From assembly GCA_016124315.1 (NCBI GenBank), contig WGNW01000061.1, positions 1 through 44,860 on the forward strand: DNA of 44,860 nt, written 5' to 3'. Positions 8,395 through 16,184 of this stretch are shown here, piece by piece. This DNA is from Alphaproteobacteria bacterium (GTDB taxonomy: Bacteria; Pseudomonadota; Alphaproteobacteria; SMXS01). The notes beneath the pieces were generated by a model. It did no database searches. It was not told the DNA's origin and was given only the letters and a program-made list of their open reading frames with translations. Both the position numbers and the translations under genes were made by a program. Numbering within the stretch: the first letter of the stretch is position 1; each line of letters begins with the position of its first letter.

Positions 8395-8469
8395 ATGAAG
8401 CCAGCCTTGCTCTGGATGATGGGCGTGCCGGTGCCGCTCCTGGTGCTGGCGCTGTTTTTCATCCGCTGA
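8395..8469 (+). CDS. 24-residue single-pass membrane peptide
   Basis: A short frame (MKPALLWMMGVPVPLLVLAL then FFIR) begins 7 bases after a strong AGGAGG signal. It consists of a charged start, one hydrophobic span with two prolines, and a terminal Arg. The good ribosome site and the clean membrane-peptide shape are the support. I do not recognise a named family, though tiny proteins of this style occur in alphaproteobacteria. It lies in the gap between the VOC and SnoaL-like genes. Confidence 0.5.
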   Translation: MKPALLWMMGVPVPLLVLALFFIR

Positions 8470-8556
8470 TCCGCCGCGCCGCGCGGAACGTGCTGGCGGC
8501 GGCGGGTCCTCTCCGTCTACATTACCTGCACCGATGACTTATTGGGGAGACGGGGA

Positions 8557-9099
8557 GTGAGCGATCTCGAAGCCGAGGTAAAGGCGCTGCGCGCCGAAGT
8601 GGAACGGCTGAAGTCCAGGGACGAGATTCTGCAGCAGATCACCCGCTACGGGCGCGGCCAGGAATGGCTCGATCCGACGCTGATGGACGAGGTGTTCTAC
8701 GACGACGCCCATGTGGATTTCGGCTTCTTCGTCGGCGTGTGGAAGGACTACAAGCCCATGCTGATGGAGATCGAGGCCAGCGGCGAGACGACCTTCCACC
8801 TGTGCGCCGCGCCGCAGATCGAGTTCGACGGACCGGACAAGGCCTACGCGGAGGTCTACGGCATCGCCGGCGGCCGCGGCTTCGACGGCAAGACCAACGT
8901 GTTCGGCGGCCGTTACTTCGACGTCTGGGAGCGGCGCAAGGACACCTGGAAGATCGCCAGCCGCATCTTCAAGCTCGACTGGCACATCGACCACCAGTTC
9001 CCGCAGGGCGAGGCGGTGATGCATCCCGAGCTGGAGCCGGCCAAGCCCCGCTCGCCCGAGAACAAGCTGTTCCGCCGCATGGGCGTGGACGTCACCTGA
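8557..9099 (+). CDS. SnoaL-like domain protein with N-terminal coiled coil
   Basis: A 180-residue protein. The first 25 residues (SDLEAEVKALRAEVERLKS) have a heptad pattern and should form a short coiled coil. The NTF2-like fold follows: EILQQITRYGRGQEWLD, then LMDEVFYDDAHVDFG, and a last strand DTWKIASRIFKLDWH. GTG at 8557 is chosen as start because GGGGAG (8544-8549) sits 7 bases before it; a TTG at 8542 in the same frame would overlap that signal. A TACATT hexamer at 8518-8523 could be a -10. Two His in HIDHQF near the C-terminus might be catalytic. It closes the catabolic cluster. Function beyond the fold is unknown. Confidence 0.8.
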   Translation: MSDLEAEVKALRAEVERLKSRDEILQQITRYGRGQEWLDPTLMDEVFYDDAHVDFGFFVGVWKDYKPMLMEIEASGETTFHLCAAPQIEFDGPDKAYAEVYGIAGGRGFDGKTNVFGGRYFDVWERRKDTWKIASRIFKLDWHIDHQFPQGEAVMHPELEPAKPRSPENKLFRRMGVDVT

Positions 9100-9232
9100 G
9101 CGAATACGCCGGCATGCCGCCGCGCCGCTACCTGACAACCTCCGCGGCGCCGCCAAACTGAAACCATTCCGCCATGGCGGGCGTTTCTGGCTTGCAACAA
9201 TTGATGCGGCTGGGTCCGCCATGGAGGGTACG

Positions 9233-9388
9233 ATGCTCGGCACTATTCTACTCATCATATTGATTCTTCTTCTGATCGGCGCTCTTCCGGCATGGCCGTA
9301 CAGCCGCGGCTGGGGTTATGCTCCAACGGGCGGCCTGGGCCTCGTCCTGGTCATCGTCATCGTTCTGTTGCTGTTGGGGCGGATCTAG
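9233..9388 (+). CDS. DUF3309 family small membrane protein
   Basis: A 51-residue protein that is almost pure membrane sequence: MLGTILLIILILLLIGALPA, then WPYSRGWGYAPTGGLGL and a second hydrophobic stretch ending LLLLGRI. The central W-x-Y-S-x-G-W-G-Y segment and the GRI end are the mark of DUF3309, common in alpha- and betaproteobacteria. GAGGG lies 5 bases before the ATG. The function of the family is unknown. The MipA-like gene follows after 5 bases, so the two may be transcribed together. Confidence 0.85.
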   Translation: MLGTILLIILILLLIGALPAWPYSRGWGYAPTGGLGLVLVIVIVLLLLGRI

Positions 9389-9393
9389 CCACC

Positions 9394-10245
9394 GTGACAT
9401 TGCTGCTTCGGGCCGCCGGCGCCGGTCTCGCCGGCATCATGATGATCCTGCTGATCACGCCGGCGGCCCATGCGAACAACCGCTTCTTGGGCCTCGACTT
9501 CGGCCAGTCGGACCTGCTCGACGACGTCGGCGACTTCTGGGCGGAGGTGACCGAGGGCCTCCAGATCAAGCTGGGCGTCGGCGTCAGCGTGGCGCCCCGC
9601 TACGAGGGCGACAATTCCTACAAGGCGCGGGTGCTTCCTCGCTTCGCGCTCCGCTACAAGGACCTGATCGCGCTCAACAATACCCGTCTGAGGGTCTTCG
9701 TTGTGCATAACGAAACCTTCGTGACGGGCGTCCAGGCTCGGTACGTCTTCGGCCGCTACGAACGCGCCTCGCCCGACCTCGCCGGGCTTGGCAACGTGGG
9801 CGATTCCCTGGAAATGGGCGGCTTCGCCGAATGGCGGCCGGGCTGGGCCGTCGTCGGCCTCGAGTTCGGGCAGGACGTGGCCGGCGGCCACCACGGCTTC
9901 GTGGCCAATCTCTACATGGGATCGGAGCTGCCCCTGGGCGGCGGCTGGGCGCTGCATGGCGGCGCCCAGGTCACCTGGGCCAGCGACCACTACATGCAGC
10001 GCAATTTCGGGGTGACGCCCGCCCAGAGCGCGGCGAGCGGACTGCCGGTGTTCGATGCCGAATCGGGCCTCGAGCAGGCCGCGGTCCGCGTCGGCGTCCG
10101 TTTCGCCAAATGGAGGCACTGGCGCTTCGACACCTACGTGGCCTATGCCCGGTTGCTCGCCGACGCGGCCCACAACCCGCTGGTGGAGACCCGCGGCAGC
10201 CCCAACCAGTTCACCTGGGCGATCTCCGGCGAATACCGGTTCTGA
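9394..10245 (+). CDS. MipA/OmpV family outer-membrane protein
   Basis: The likely start is GTG at 9394, giving 283 residues. An N-terminal signal peptide (LLRAAGAGLAGIMMILLITP, cleaved after AAHA) directs export. The mature part is rich in alternating aromatic/small residues, with GVGVSVAPRYEGDNSYKARV typical of MipA, and ends in a terminal Phe (SGEYRF) as expected for a beta-barrel handled by the Bam machinery. The family includes scaffold proteins of murein hydrolases and osmoregulated porin-like proteins. A longer frame to 9292 overlaps DUF3309 and has no signal-peptide logic. It ends 6 bases from the convergent DUF445 gene. The start is uncertain; ATGs at 9439 and 9442 fall inside the signal peptide. 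Confidence 0.8.
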   Translation: MTLLLRAAGAGLAGIMMILLITPAAHANNRFLGLDFGQSDLLDDVGDFWAEVTEGLQIKLGVGVSVAPRYEGDNSYKARVLPRFALRYKDLIALNNTRLRVFVVHNETFVTGVQARYVFGRYERASPDLAGLGNVGDSLEMGGFAEWRPGWAVVGLEFGQDVAGGHHGFVANLYMGSELPLGGGWALHGGAQVTWASDHYMQRNFGVTPAQSAASGLPVFDAESGLEQAAVRVGVRFAKWRHWRFDTYVAYARLLADAAHNPLVETRGSPNQFTWAISGEYRF

Positions 10246-10251
10246 GCCGTC

Positions 10252-11517
10252 TCACGAGGCCAGCACGCTCAGCAGGTAGAGGCCGCAGCCCACCAGCCCG
10301 CCGACGATGGTGCCGTTCACCCGGATGAACTGCAGGTCGCGGCCCACGGCCAGTTCCGCGCGCTCGGTCAGCGTCGCGGCGTCCCAGCTGCGCACCACTT
10401 CGGTGATGAACCCGCCGATCTCGCGCCGCCACGGCACGATGCCGGTGCGCACCGCCTCTTCCAGCCAATGGTTGAAGCGACCGCGCATGTCGGCGGATTC
10501 GTTGAGGGCGCGCGCCACGGAGCGGACGCCGTCGGCGATGGTGGCGCGCAGGGGATCGGCCTCCGGCCCGCTGCCCTGGGCAATCGCCTCGCTCAGGTGA
10601 CGCCACAGACTGGCCAGGTAGGCCTGGGCCTGCGGGCTGTCGAGGATGCCGTCGATGAAGGCGCGCACCTGGGCCTGGGTGGCAGGACGGCTGCGCAGGT
10701 TCTCGATCAGCCGCTCGACCGCCTCGTCGAACTGCCGGCGCACCTTGTGGTCGCGGCCGCTCATGTCGGCGAGGAAGCCGGCCACGCCGGTGACCAGCGC
10801 GGTCGCGACCCCGCGGTCGACGGTCCGCGGGATCCACCAGCGGCTCTGCGCCTCCACCTGCTCGTAGATGGTGTCCTGGTTCTCCTCCAGGTAGCGCCGG
10901 GCGAGCACCAGCGTGTGGTCGAGCAGTCGGTGGTGGTGGTCGCTGTCGCGCAGCAGGGCGAGGATGTTGCCCAGCAGGACCGGCAGGTTGACGGCGTCGA
11001 TCTGGCGGCTCAGCGCCCGCTGGAAGAAGCCGCGCACCTCGGTGTCGCCCACGGTCGCCATCAGCCGGGGGATCGCCTTCAGGGCGCGGCCGGCGATGGC
11101 GTCGGCGACGGCCGGATCGCTCATCCAGCGTCCCAGCCGGCCGGCCACGTCCACCGAGCGGAGCTTGTCGGCGACCGTGTCGGGCTCGAGGAAGTGGCGC
11201 TCGACGAAGCCGCCCAGCCCCTCGCCGATCCGGTCCTTGTTGCGCGGCAGGATCGCCGTATGGGGGATGGGGATGCCGAGCGGATGGCGGAACAGGGCGG
11301 TGACGGCGGACCAGTCGGCCAGTCCGCCCACCATGGCGGCCTCGGCGCCGTTGTGCGCCAGGCCGCCCCAGAAGCCGCCGACGGGCCAGTGCAGCGTCGC
11401 GGCGTAGACGGCGGCCATGAGGAGCAGCAGCAGCGAGGCGCCGAGCCTGTAGCGGAACAGGGCCCGCCGCTGAGTGCTCTCCCAGAGCGCTGTCGGATCG
11501 GTCGTCAAAGCTGTCAT
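10252..11517 (-). CDS. DUF445 family membrane protein
   Basis: A 421-residue protein, start taken at the ATG whose product begins MTALTTDPTALWE. A transmembrane helix lies near 22-40 (GASLLLLLMAAVYAATLHWP). The signature of the family follows, GGFWGGLAHNGAEAAMVGGL then ADWSAVTALFRHPLGIPIPH. Next come helical repeats with WMSDPAVADAIAGRALKAIP and FLADMSGRDHKVRRQFDEAV. A final membrane span (GTIVGGLVGCGLYLLSVLAS) closes it, so the helical body is probably outside the lipid between two anchors. The biochemical role of DUF445 (YjiN-type) is not established. It is a single-gene unit convergent with the MipA-like gene. Confidence 0.85.
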   Translation of the reverse strand: MTALTTDPTALWESTQRRALFRYRLGASLLLLLMAAVYAATLHWPVGGFWGGLAHNGAEAAMVGGLADWSAVTALFRHPLGIPIPHTAILPRNKDRIGEGLGGFVERHFLEPDTVADKLRSVDVAGRLGRWMSDPAVADAIAGRALKAIPRLMATVGDTEVRGFFQRALSRQIDAVNLPVLLGNILALLRDSDHHHRLLDHTLVLARRYLEENQDTIYEQVEAQSRWWIPRTVDRGVATALVTGVAGFLADMSGRDHKVRRQFDEAVERLIENLRSRPATQAQVRAFIDGILDSPQAQAYLASLWRHLSEAIAQGSGPEADPLRATIADGVRSVARALNESADMRGRFNHWLEEAVRTGIVPWRREIGGFITEVVRSWDAATLTERAELAVGRDLQFIRVNGTIVGGLVGCGLYLLSVLAS

Positions 11518-11647
11518 CCGGGTCGTCTCACATGCGAAGTGCGGCGGAAGGCGCGGCAGCAGGGTGCCGCGAGGAGGTAAATCTTGCCGCCACCGAAAAT
11601 TTGGTTCATCCCAGATGCTAGCATGAGGCCACGCCGAGGAGTCGTCC

Positions 11648-11854
11648 GTGCAGGAAGTCGTCATTCCGTGTCCCGAGTGCCGCGCCGTCGCCTATAAGGC
11701 GCCGACGCGGCCTCCCACCATGGCGGAGATCGTGGGCACCGCATGCCCCGAGTGCGGCCACCGGCTGACCAAGGCCGAACTGCAGCGTCATTTCCAGGAG
11801 CAGATCCTCAAGGAGGCGGCTGCGCTGCTGGCCCGGATGCCCAAGCCCCGCTGA
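11648..11854 (+). CDS. Small zinc-ribbon protein
   Basis: A 68-residue protein with two CPEC knuckles, Cys8/Cys11 and Cys33/Cys36, separated by 21 residues, the second followed by GH. This is the spacing of a rubredoxin-like or zinc-ribbon fold. The C-terminal third (LTKAELQRHFQEQILKEAAA) is a charged helix. The start is GTG at 11648, with GAGGAG about 6-9 bases before it. It lies 77 bases before the halohydrin-dehalogenase-like gene on the same strand. I do not recognise a named family; binding of zinc and then of a protein or nucleic acid is the plainest reading. Confidence 0.65.
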   Translation: MQEVVIPCPECRAVAYKAPTRPPTMAEIVGTACPECGHRLTKAELQRHFQEQILKEAAALLARMPKPR

Positions 11855-11931
11855 GCCCGATTGGGCTGGACGCGGGGGAGGCGGCGGTGCCATACCGGTG
11901 CGGCCTGTTTTGACAGCCGGAAAGGGATGGC

Positions 11932-12666
11932 ATGCTGCTCAAGGACCGCAAGATACTCCTCACTTTCGCCACCCACTGGGCAGGTCCGGAAATCTGCAGC
12001 GCGCTGGTGCGGGAAGGCGCGTCGGTAGTTTGCCATGATCCTCATTTCGCCGATCCCGCCGCCGCGGAATCCTTCGCCGGCGGGCGGCGGGAAATCGCCA
12101 CGACCGCCGAGACCGAGCCGGCGGCGATCGCGTCGGCGGCCGTCGGGCAGCTGGGCCATCTGGACGTGGTGGTGAGCAACGACGCGTTCCCCGCGATCCG
12201 CGCGCCGGTGGACGAGGCCGATGCGCAGGACTTCCGCGACGCCCTCGAGGCGCTGGTGGTCTTCCCGTTCCGCATGGCCGGCGCCGTGGCGCCCCACATG
12301 AAGGAACGCAAGGCCGGCAAGATCCTGTTCCTGACCTCCGCCTCGGCGCTCAACGGCCTGGCCAACTATTCCATGTACGCCGCGGCGCGGGCCGGGGCCA
12401 ACGGGCTGGTCAAGTCGCTGGCCAAGGAGCTGGGCCGCCACAACATCCAGGTCAACGCCATCGCCTCCAACTACGTGGAGAACCCGGACTACTTCCCGCC
12501 CGAGCTGCTCGCCAACAAGGAAGCCTACGCCAAGATGGTGAAGAACATCCCGCTGGGCCGCCTGGCCAAGCCGGAGGAGGCGGCCGACCTGGTGGCGTTC
12601 TACGCCTCGGACCGCAGCGACTTCATCACCGGCAACGTCATGCCGTTCGCCGGCGGCTGGGCCTGA
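11932..12666 (+). CDS. Halohydrin dehalogenase-like SDR-fold protein
   Basis: A 244-residue SDR-fold protein without the dinucleotide-binding TGxxxGxG. In its place is T11-FATH-W16-A-G18, which matches the halohydrin dehalogenase nucleophile-pocket pattern T-x4-F-x-G with Trp for Phe. The second family signature, S-x12-Y-x3-R, is exact: Ser136, Tyr149, Arg153, so Arg replaces the SDR Lys. Further matches to HheC-like enzymes recalled from memory are VVCHDPHF, VSNDAF, MKERKAGKILFLTSAS, YAAARAGA and SNYVENPDYF. Such enzymes interconvert vicinal haloalcohols and epoxides without a cofactor. It is 77 bases downstream of the zinc-ribbon gene and ends 1 base from the convergent sulfotransferase. 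The alternative is a cofactor-free SDR relative of other function. Confidence 0.72.
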   Translation: MLLKDRKILLTFATHWAGPEICSALVREGASVVCHDPHFADPAAAESFAGGRREIATTAETEPAAIASAAVGQLGHLDVVVSNDAFPAIRAPVDEADAQDFRDALEALVVFPFRMAGAVAPHMKERKAGKILFLTSASALNGLANYSMYAAARAGANGLVKSLAKELGRHNIQVNAIASNYVENPDYFPPELLANKEAYAKMVKNIPLGRLAKPEEAADLVAFYASDRSDFITGNVMPFAGGWA

Positions 12667-12667
12667 G

Positions 12668-13594
12668 TCAGCCCCGGCCGCCCGCCGCCAGCCAGCGGGC
12701 GCAGTCCTCGCCCAACTCTGCGACGGCACGCGCCTCGTAGCGGGCGACGTCGTCCTGGGTGAGCACGTCGCGCCAGCGGCCGTTGGTGCCCTTGTTGATG
12801 AAGGTGGCCGCGCCGCCGTCCCAGAACGCGCCGCCCAGCGGCGCCGACATGGCGGCGTGACGCTTCATGTAGTCGAAGCCGCAATGTTCGACGATGGCCG
12901 GGAAGCGATCCTCGTCGACCGGGATGTCGAGGAACGCGGCTATCCGGCGGATTTCGCCTGGCATGTCGCGCTTCAGGTCGTCGAAATGCACCATCAGCAC
13001 GTTGGGCAGGTCGCGGACCGCCCACCACGAGCGCACGTTCTCCCAGAACGGCCAGAATGGATGGCCGTCCCGCTCCAGCCAGTCGAGGAAATACTGCCGG
13101 GTGGAGGCGGGCGGCTTCTCGATGGGCGGGCCGACGCGGCCGGGCGTGTCGTTGAGCGCCATGTACCAGGCGTCGTTGGCGTTGGCGTGGTGGTTGTACA
13201 TGCTCCACACCACGTCGCGCCCGTCGCGGCCGATGTAGAGGTACCGGGCCCTGGGCGAGAACACCAGCGCGTCCACCGGCAGGTGGGTTTTCAGGAAACG
13301 GCGGTGGGTCTGCGCCTCCAGCGCGGCGACTTTCACCTCGCGGGGCGGCACCCGCAGGTCGAGCCAGGGCGACAGCTCGGCCACGTTGACGTCCTCGGCG
13401 CCGTCGAACACGAGCTGGCCGACGATCTGCTGGGTCCAGGTGGTGCCCGACTTGGCGTAGGTGGCGACGACGATGTCGTCGTCGCGGAACGGAAAGCCGT
13501 TCCACATGGTCGAATCGAAATGGTGGTTGTGGAACTCCCGCCGCTTCTCCGGCCAGGCGACGTCCGCGGCCCGGGCTTGCGCCTCAGGCGGCAT
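12668..13594 (-). CDS. PAPS-dependent sulfotransferase
   Basis: A 308-residue cytosolic sulfotransferase of the Sulfotransfer_1 type. The 5'-phosphosulfate loop is YAKSGTTWTQ (46-55). The catalytic His is His104 in FLKTHLP. The 3'-phosphate motif is YIGRDGRDVVWSMYN (120-134). The late NKGTNGRWRDVLT resembles the PAPS-binding GxxGxWK segment. It transfers sulfate from PAPS to an alcohol or phenol. The start ATG at 13594 lies inside the last codons of the upstream gene, giving an 11-base overlap and probable translational coupling. A longer frame to 13879 runs through that gene and is arginine/serine-rich noise. The acceptor is unknown; a sterol-like or terpenoid alcohol is a guess from the region. 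Confidence 0.92.
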   Translation of the reverse strand: MPPEAQARAADVAWPEKRREFHNHHFDSTMWNGFPFRDDDIVVATYAKSGTTWTQQIVGQLVFDGAEDVNVAELSPWLDLRVPPREVKVAALEAQTHRRFLKTHLPVDALVFSPRARYLYIGRDGRDVVWSMYNHHANANDAWYMALNDTPGRVGPPIEKPPASTRQYFLDWLERDGHPFWPFWENVRSWWAVRDLPNVLMVHFDDLKRDMPGEIRRIAAFLDIPVDEDRFPAIVEHCGFDYMKRHAAMSAPLGGAFWDGGAATFINKGTNGRWRDVLTQDDVARYEARAVAELGEDCARWLAAGGRG

Positions 13595-14051
13595 CGGCGT
13601 GGGCGGCGAAGGCGGCGAAATTGTCCACGGTGGCGAAGCGGGCGTATTCCGCCTGCATCTCGGGCGTGAGGATCTCGAACATGAACAGGTTGTCGATCCA
13701 GAACTCGATGACGCGGAAGAACCGGTCCCCCCGCCAGCAGGTGCGCACCTGCCAGCCTTCCCGGTGGGCGACGGCGTGGACCTCCTCCTCGGTGATGTCG
13801 ACACCGATGGCGAGATGGGTCTCGATCGCCGCCGGGGCGTGCTGCACCTCGACGTCTGCTTCGTCGGCACCGGGAACAAGCACCTGCCCGGCGGGGTAGA
13901 ACTCGACGGCCGTGCCCTTGTCGTCGCCCTTCAGGGCGATGAACGAGCCGGGGAACACGGGGAACCGGAAGTGGCGGCCGTTCCACAGTTCGGCCAGGGC
14001 GCGCGCCGCCGTCTCGGGGTCGCGCGAGGGAAACGACGCATGGTAGAGCAC
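13584..14051 (-). CDS. Conserved-looking protein of unknown function, coupled to sulfotransferase
   Basis: A 155-residue protein starting at GTG 14051, with GGAGG exactly 6 bases before it. It begins MLYHASFPSRDPETAARALA and has FRFPVFPGSFIALKGDDKGT, then a strand-rich middle and a C-terminal helix-rich part (FWIDNLFMFEILTPEMQAEY). No signal peptide or membrane span is present. The layout, with a start like a VOC module and an ITEEEVHAVAHREGWQVR helix, could be a diverged glyoxalase-type fold. I do not recognise the family. Its 11-base overlap with the sulfotransferase start suggests that the two proteins work together. Confidence 0.7.
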   Translation of the reverse strand: MLYHASFPSRDPETAARALAELWNGRHFRFPVFPGSFIALKGDDKGTAVEFYPAGQVLVPGADEADVEVQHAPAAIETHLAIGVDITEEEVHAVAHREGWQVRTCWRGDRFFRVIEFWIDNLFMFEILTPEMQAEYARFATVDNFAAFAAHADAA

Positions 14052-14169
14052 GACAACCCTCCAACAATAAGGCCGGCTCCACGGAGCCGACGACCGGCAC
14101 GATAGTACCGCGACCCGCGCGCCGCTCCGATTCAAATATTGTGACGGTGTCGTGGCGGCGACGGCCTCG

Positions 14170-14799
14170 TCAGGCCTTGGCGCTGGGCCGGCCGTTCACC
14201 GCGCCGTACCAGCGCTTCAGGTTGGGCTGGTGCTCGCCGATGGCGCCCTTGATGGTGCGGGCGAAATCGATGGTGATCAGCGCCGTGATGTCGGCGATGG
14301 AGAACCGGTCGCCGCCGACGAACTCGCTCTCGCCCAGCCGCTGCTCCATCAGCTCGAGGAAGTTGGCGAAGCGCTGCTTGCCGCGCTCGGCGAGTTCCGG
14401 CAGCTGGGCGAAATCGGTGGTCCCGGTGACGCTGCGGTCCTTGAAGAACGGGTTGCCGTTGCGGAAGCCCTCGGCCACTGCGGCGAAGCCGTGCTGCTCG
14501 ACGCGGCGGTCCCACATCATCATCTGGGCGCGTTCCAGCGGGTTGCGACCGCACAGCGGCGGGTCGGGATAGACCTCCTCCAGGTAGCGGCAGATGGCGG
14601 TGCTCTCGGTCAGCACCGTGCCGTCGTCCAGCACCAGCGCCGGCACCTCGCCCATGGGGTTGACTGCCAGATAGTCGGCACCGAGCTGGGCGCGGTTGCC
14701 CAGGTCCACCTCCTGCATGGGAATGTCGAGGCCCTTTTCCGCCGCGAACACGCGCACCCGGCGCGCATTGGGAGCCATCTTGAAATCGTACAGCAGCAT
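14170..14799 (-). CDS. Glutathione S-transferase
   Basis: A 209-residue GST. The N-terminal thioredoxin fold starts MLLYDFKMAPNARRVRVFAA and holds the cis-Pro glutathione site NPMGEVPALVLDDG with the following ES pair in LTESTAICRYLE. The all-helical C-terminal domain carries the N-capping box segment FSIADITALI. The family conjugates glutathione to electrophiles or isomerises and dehalogenates them. It is a single - strand gene with 118 bases to the next - strand gene, divergent from the SDR gene at 14980. GGGAGG is just before the ATG. A role with epoxide or halo-compounds is only suggested by the halohydrin-dehalogenase-like gene 2 kb away. Confidence 0.9.
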   Translation of the reverse strand: MLLYDFKMAPNARRVRVFAAEKGLDIPMQEVDLGNRAQLGADYLAVNPMGEVPALVLDDGTVLTESTAICRYLEEVYPDPPLCGRNPLERAQMMMWDRRVEQHGFAAVAEGFRNGNPFFKDRSVTGTTDFAQLPELAERGKQRFANFLELMEQRLGESEFVGGDRFSIADITALITIDFARTIKGAIGEHQPNLKRWYGAVNGRPSAKA

Positions 14800-14979
14800 C
14801 GCGTCCTCCCGGTGTGAGTAGCCAGTTATGCAGGGCCGTCCGGCACCGTGCAAGACCGCCGCGCCGCGCGCCGCCGCACGGCGCCGGTGCACGGCGCGAC
14901 CGGGGCGGATTTTCTCCTTCCGCCTGGAGAACCCTGTGGTAACAATGGCCGCGGTTTTGACGGACGGGAGGAAACGGGC

Positions 14980-15891
14980 ATGGCCATCAGGTTCGACGAC
15001 AGGGTTGCGATCGTCACTGGCGCGGGCGGTGGTTTGGGCAGGGCCCACGCGCTGGAACTGGCGCGCCGGGGCGCGAAGGTGGTGGTCAACGACCTGGGCG
15101 GCGCCGTGGACGGCAGCGGCGGCTCGAGCGCGGCGGCCGAGGCCGTGGTCGCCGAGATCCAGCAGGCCGGCGGCGAGGCCATGTCCGACGGCTGCAGCGT
15201 CACCGACGAGGGCGGCGTCGCCGGCATGATGCAGCGGGTGATGGACCGCTGGGGCCGGGTCGATATCCTGGTCAATAATGCCGGCATCCTGCGCGACAAG
15301 ACCTTTGCCAAGATGGAGTTGAGCGACTTCCGCGCCGTGCTCGAGGTGCACCTGATGGGCTCGGTGATCTGCAGCCGGGCGGTCTGGCCGATCATGCGCC
15401 AGCAGCAGTACGGCCGCATTGTCGTCACCACCTCGGTGACCGGCCTCTACGGCAATTTCGGCCAGACCAACTACGGCGCCGCCAAGGCCGGTCTCTACGG
15501 CTTCATGAACGTGGCCAAGCTGGAGGGCGCCCGCGACAACATCCGCGTCAACACCATCTCGCCCTTCGCGCTGACCCGGATGACCGAGGGCATGATCGGC
15601 GAGGAGCGGGCCGCCCTCTATGCGCCGGAACTGGTGTCGCCCGCCGTGATGTACCTGGTGAGCGAGGACGCGCCGACCGGCATCATCCTCAGCGCCGGCG
15701 CCGGCACGGTCTCGCGCGCCGCCATGGTGGAGACCCAGGGCGTCAATTTCGGCCTCGGCATCACCGCCGAGGACGTCGCCGCCCACATCGGCGAGATCGA
15801 CGACTTCTCCACCGCCAAGCCGCTGCGCGACGCCAGCGAGCAGAGCAAGAAGAACGCCGTCACGCTGGAGCGCCCTCCCGTCAAGGGATAG
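14980..15891 (+). CDS. SDR family dehydrogenase of the MFE-2/HSD17B4 type
   Basis: A 303-residue SDR. The Rossmann motif is TGAGGGLG (13-20). Strand 2 reads VVVNDLGG and is followed by the loop DGSGGSSAAAEAVV, which marks the hydroxyacyl-CoA dehydrogenase part of peroxisomal multifunctional enzyme 2. NNAG is intact, Ser is in TTSVTGLYG and YGAAK holds the catalytic Tyr and Lys. It probably oxidises a 3-hydroxyacyl-CoA during side-chain or ring beta-oxidation. GGGAGG lies just before the ATG. The protein has the length of the stand-alone bacterial form, without hydratase or SCP2 domains. It is a single-gene unit, divergent from the GST gene. Confidence 0.88.
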   Translation: MAIRFDDRVAIVTGAGGGLGRAHALELARRGAKVVVNDLGGAVDGSGGSSAAAEAVVAEIQQAGGEAMSDGCSVTDEGGVAGMMQRVMDRWGRVDILVNNAGILRDKTFAKMELSDFRAVLEVHLMGSVICSRAVWPIMRQQQYGRIVVTTSVTGLYGNFGQTNYGAAKAGLYGFMNVAKLEGARDNIRVNTISPFALTRMTEGMIGEERAALYAPELVSPAVMYLVSEDAPTGIILSAGAGTVSRAAMVETQGVNFGLGITAEDVAAHIGEIDDFSTAKPLRDASEQSKKNAVTLERPPVKG

Positions 15892-15980
15892 GGATAGAGG
15901 GACGGCCCGGTCCGCATGGGGCGCAGGCCGGTTCTCTGCGTCTTCGGCCCCGATCATCTTCAAGCCCGCTCATGCCGAGC

Positions 15981-16060
15981 GATTTGGCGCTCCTGCGCCA
16001 AATCGTATCGAGGCACGGACGAACGGCGGTGCGCGTCTCGATACACCGGCCTTCGGCCGG
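15981..16060. repeat. Cluster of three adjacent hairpins (REP/intergenic palindrome-like)
   Basis: Three inverted repeats stand head to tail. GATTTGGCGC-TCCT-GCGCCAAATC (15981-16004) is a perfect 10-bp stem. GTATCGAG (16005-16012) pairs with CTCGATAC (16037-16044). CCGGCC-TTC-GGCCGG (16046-16060) is the third. No T-tract follows, so this is not a plain terminator. The 293-base gap that holds it (15892-16184) has no gene that I can support. It looks like a dispersed intergenic palindromic element. Confidence 0.5.
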
Positions 16061-16184
16061 CACTCGACGGGAGCGGGGTTGGTGTCCGAGGCTCAGGCCG
16101 TTGATCGCGGCCTCTGCGAGCGGGCGATCGTCCAACAGTTTGTACAGGTCTGCTCGCATCTGCTCCCTTGGGACCTGCGGACTC

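Noticed and set aside
14136-14144. ATATTGTGA, shared with the palindrome before the Rieske gene
   Set aside because: Only nine bases match and the dyad half is missing, so chance is likely.
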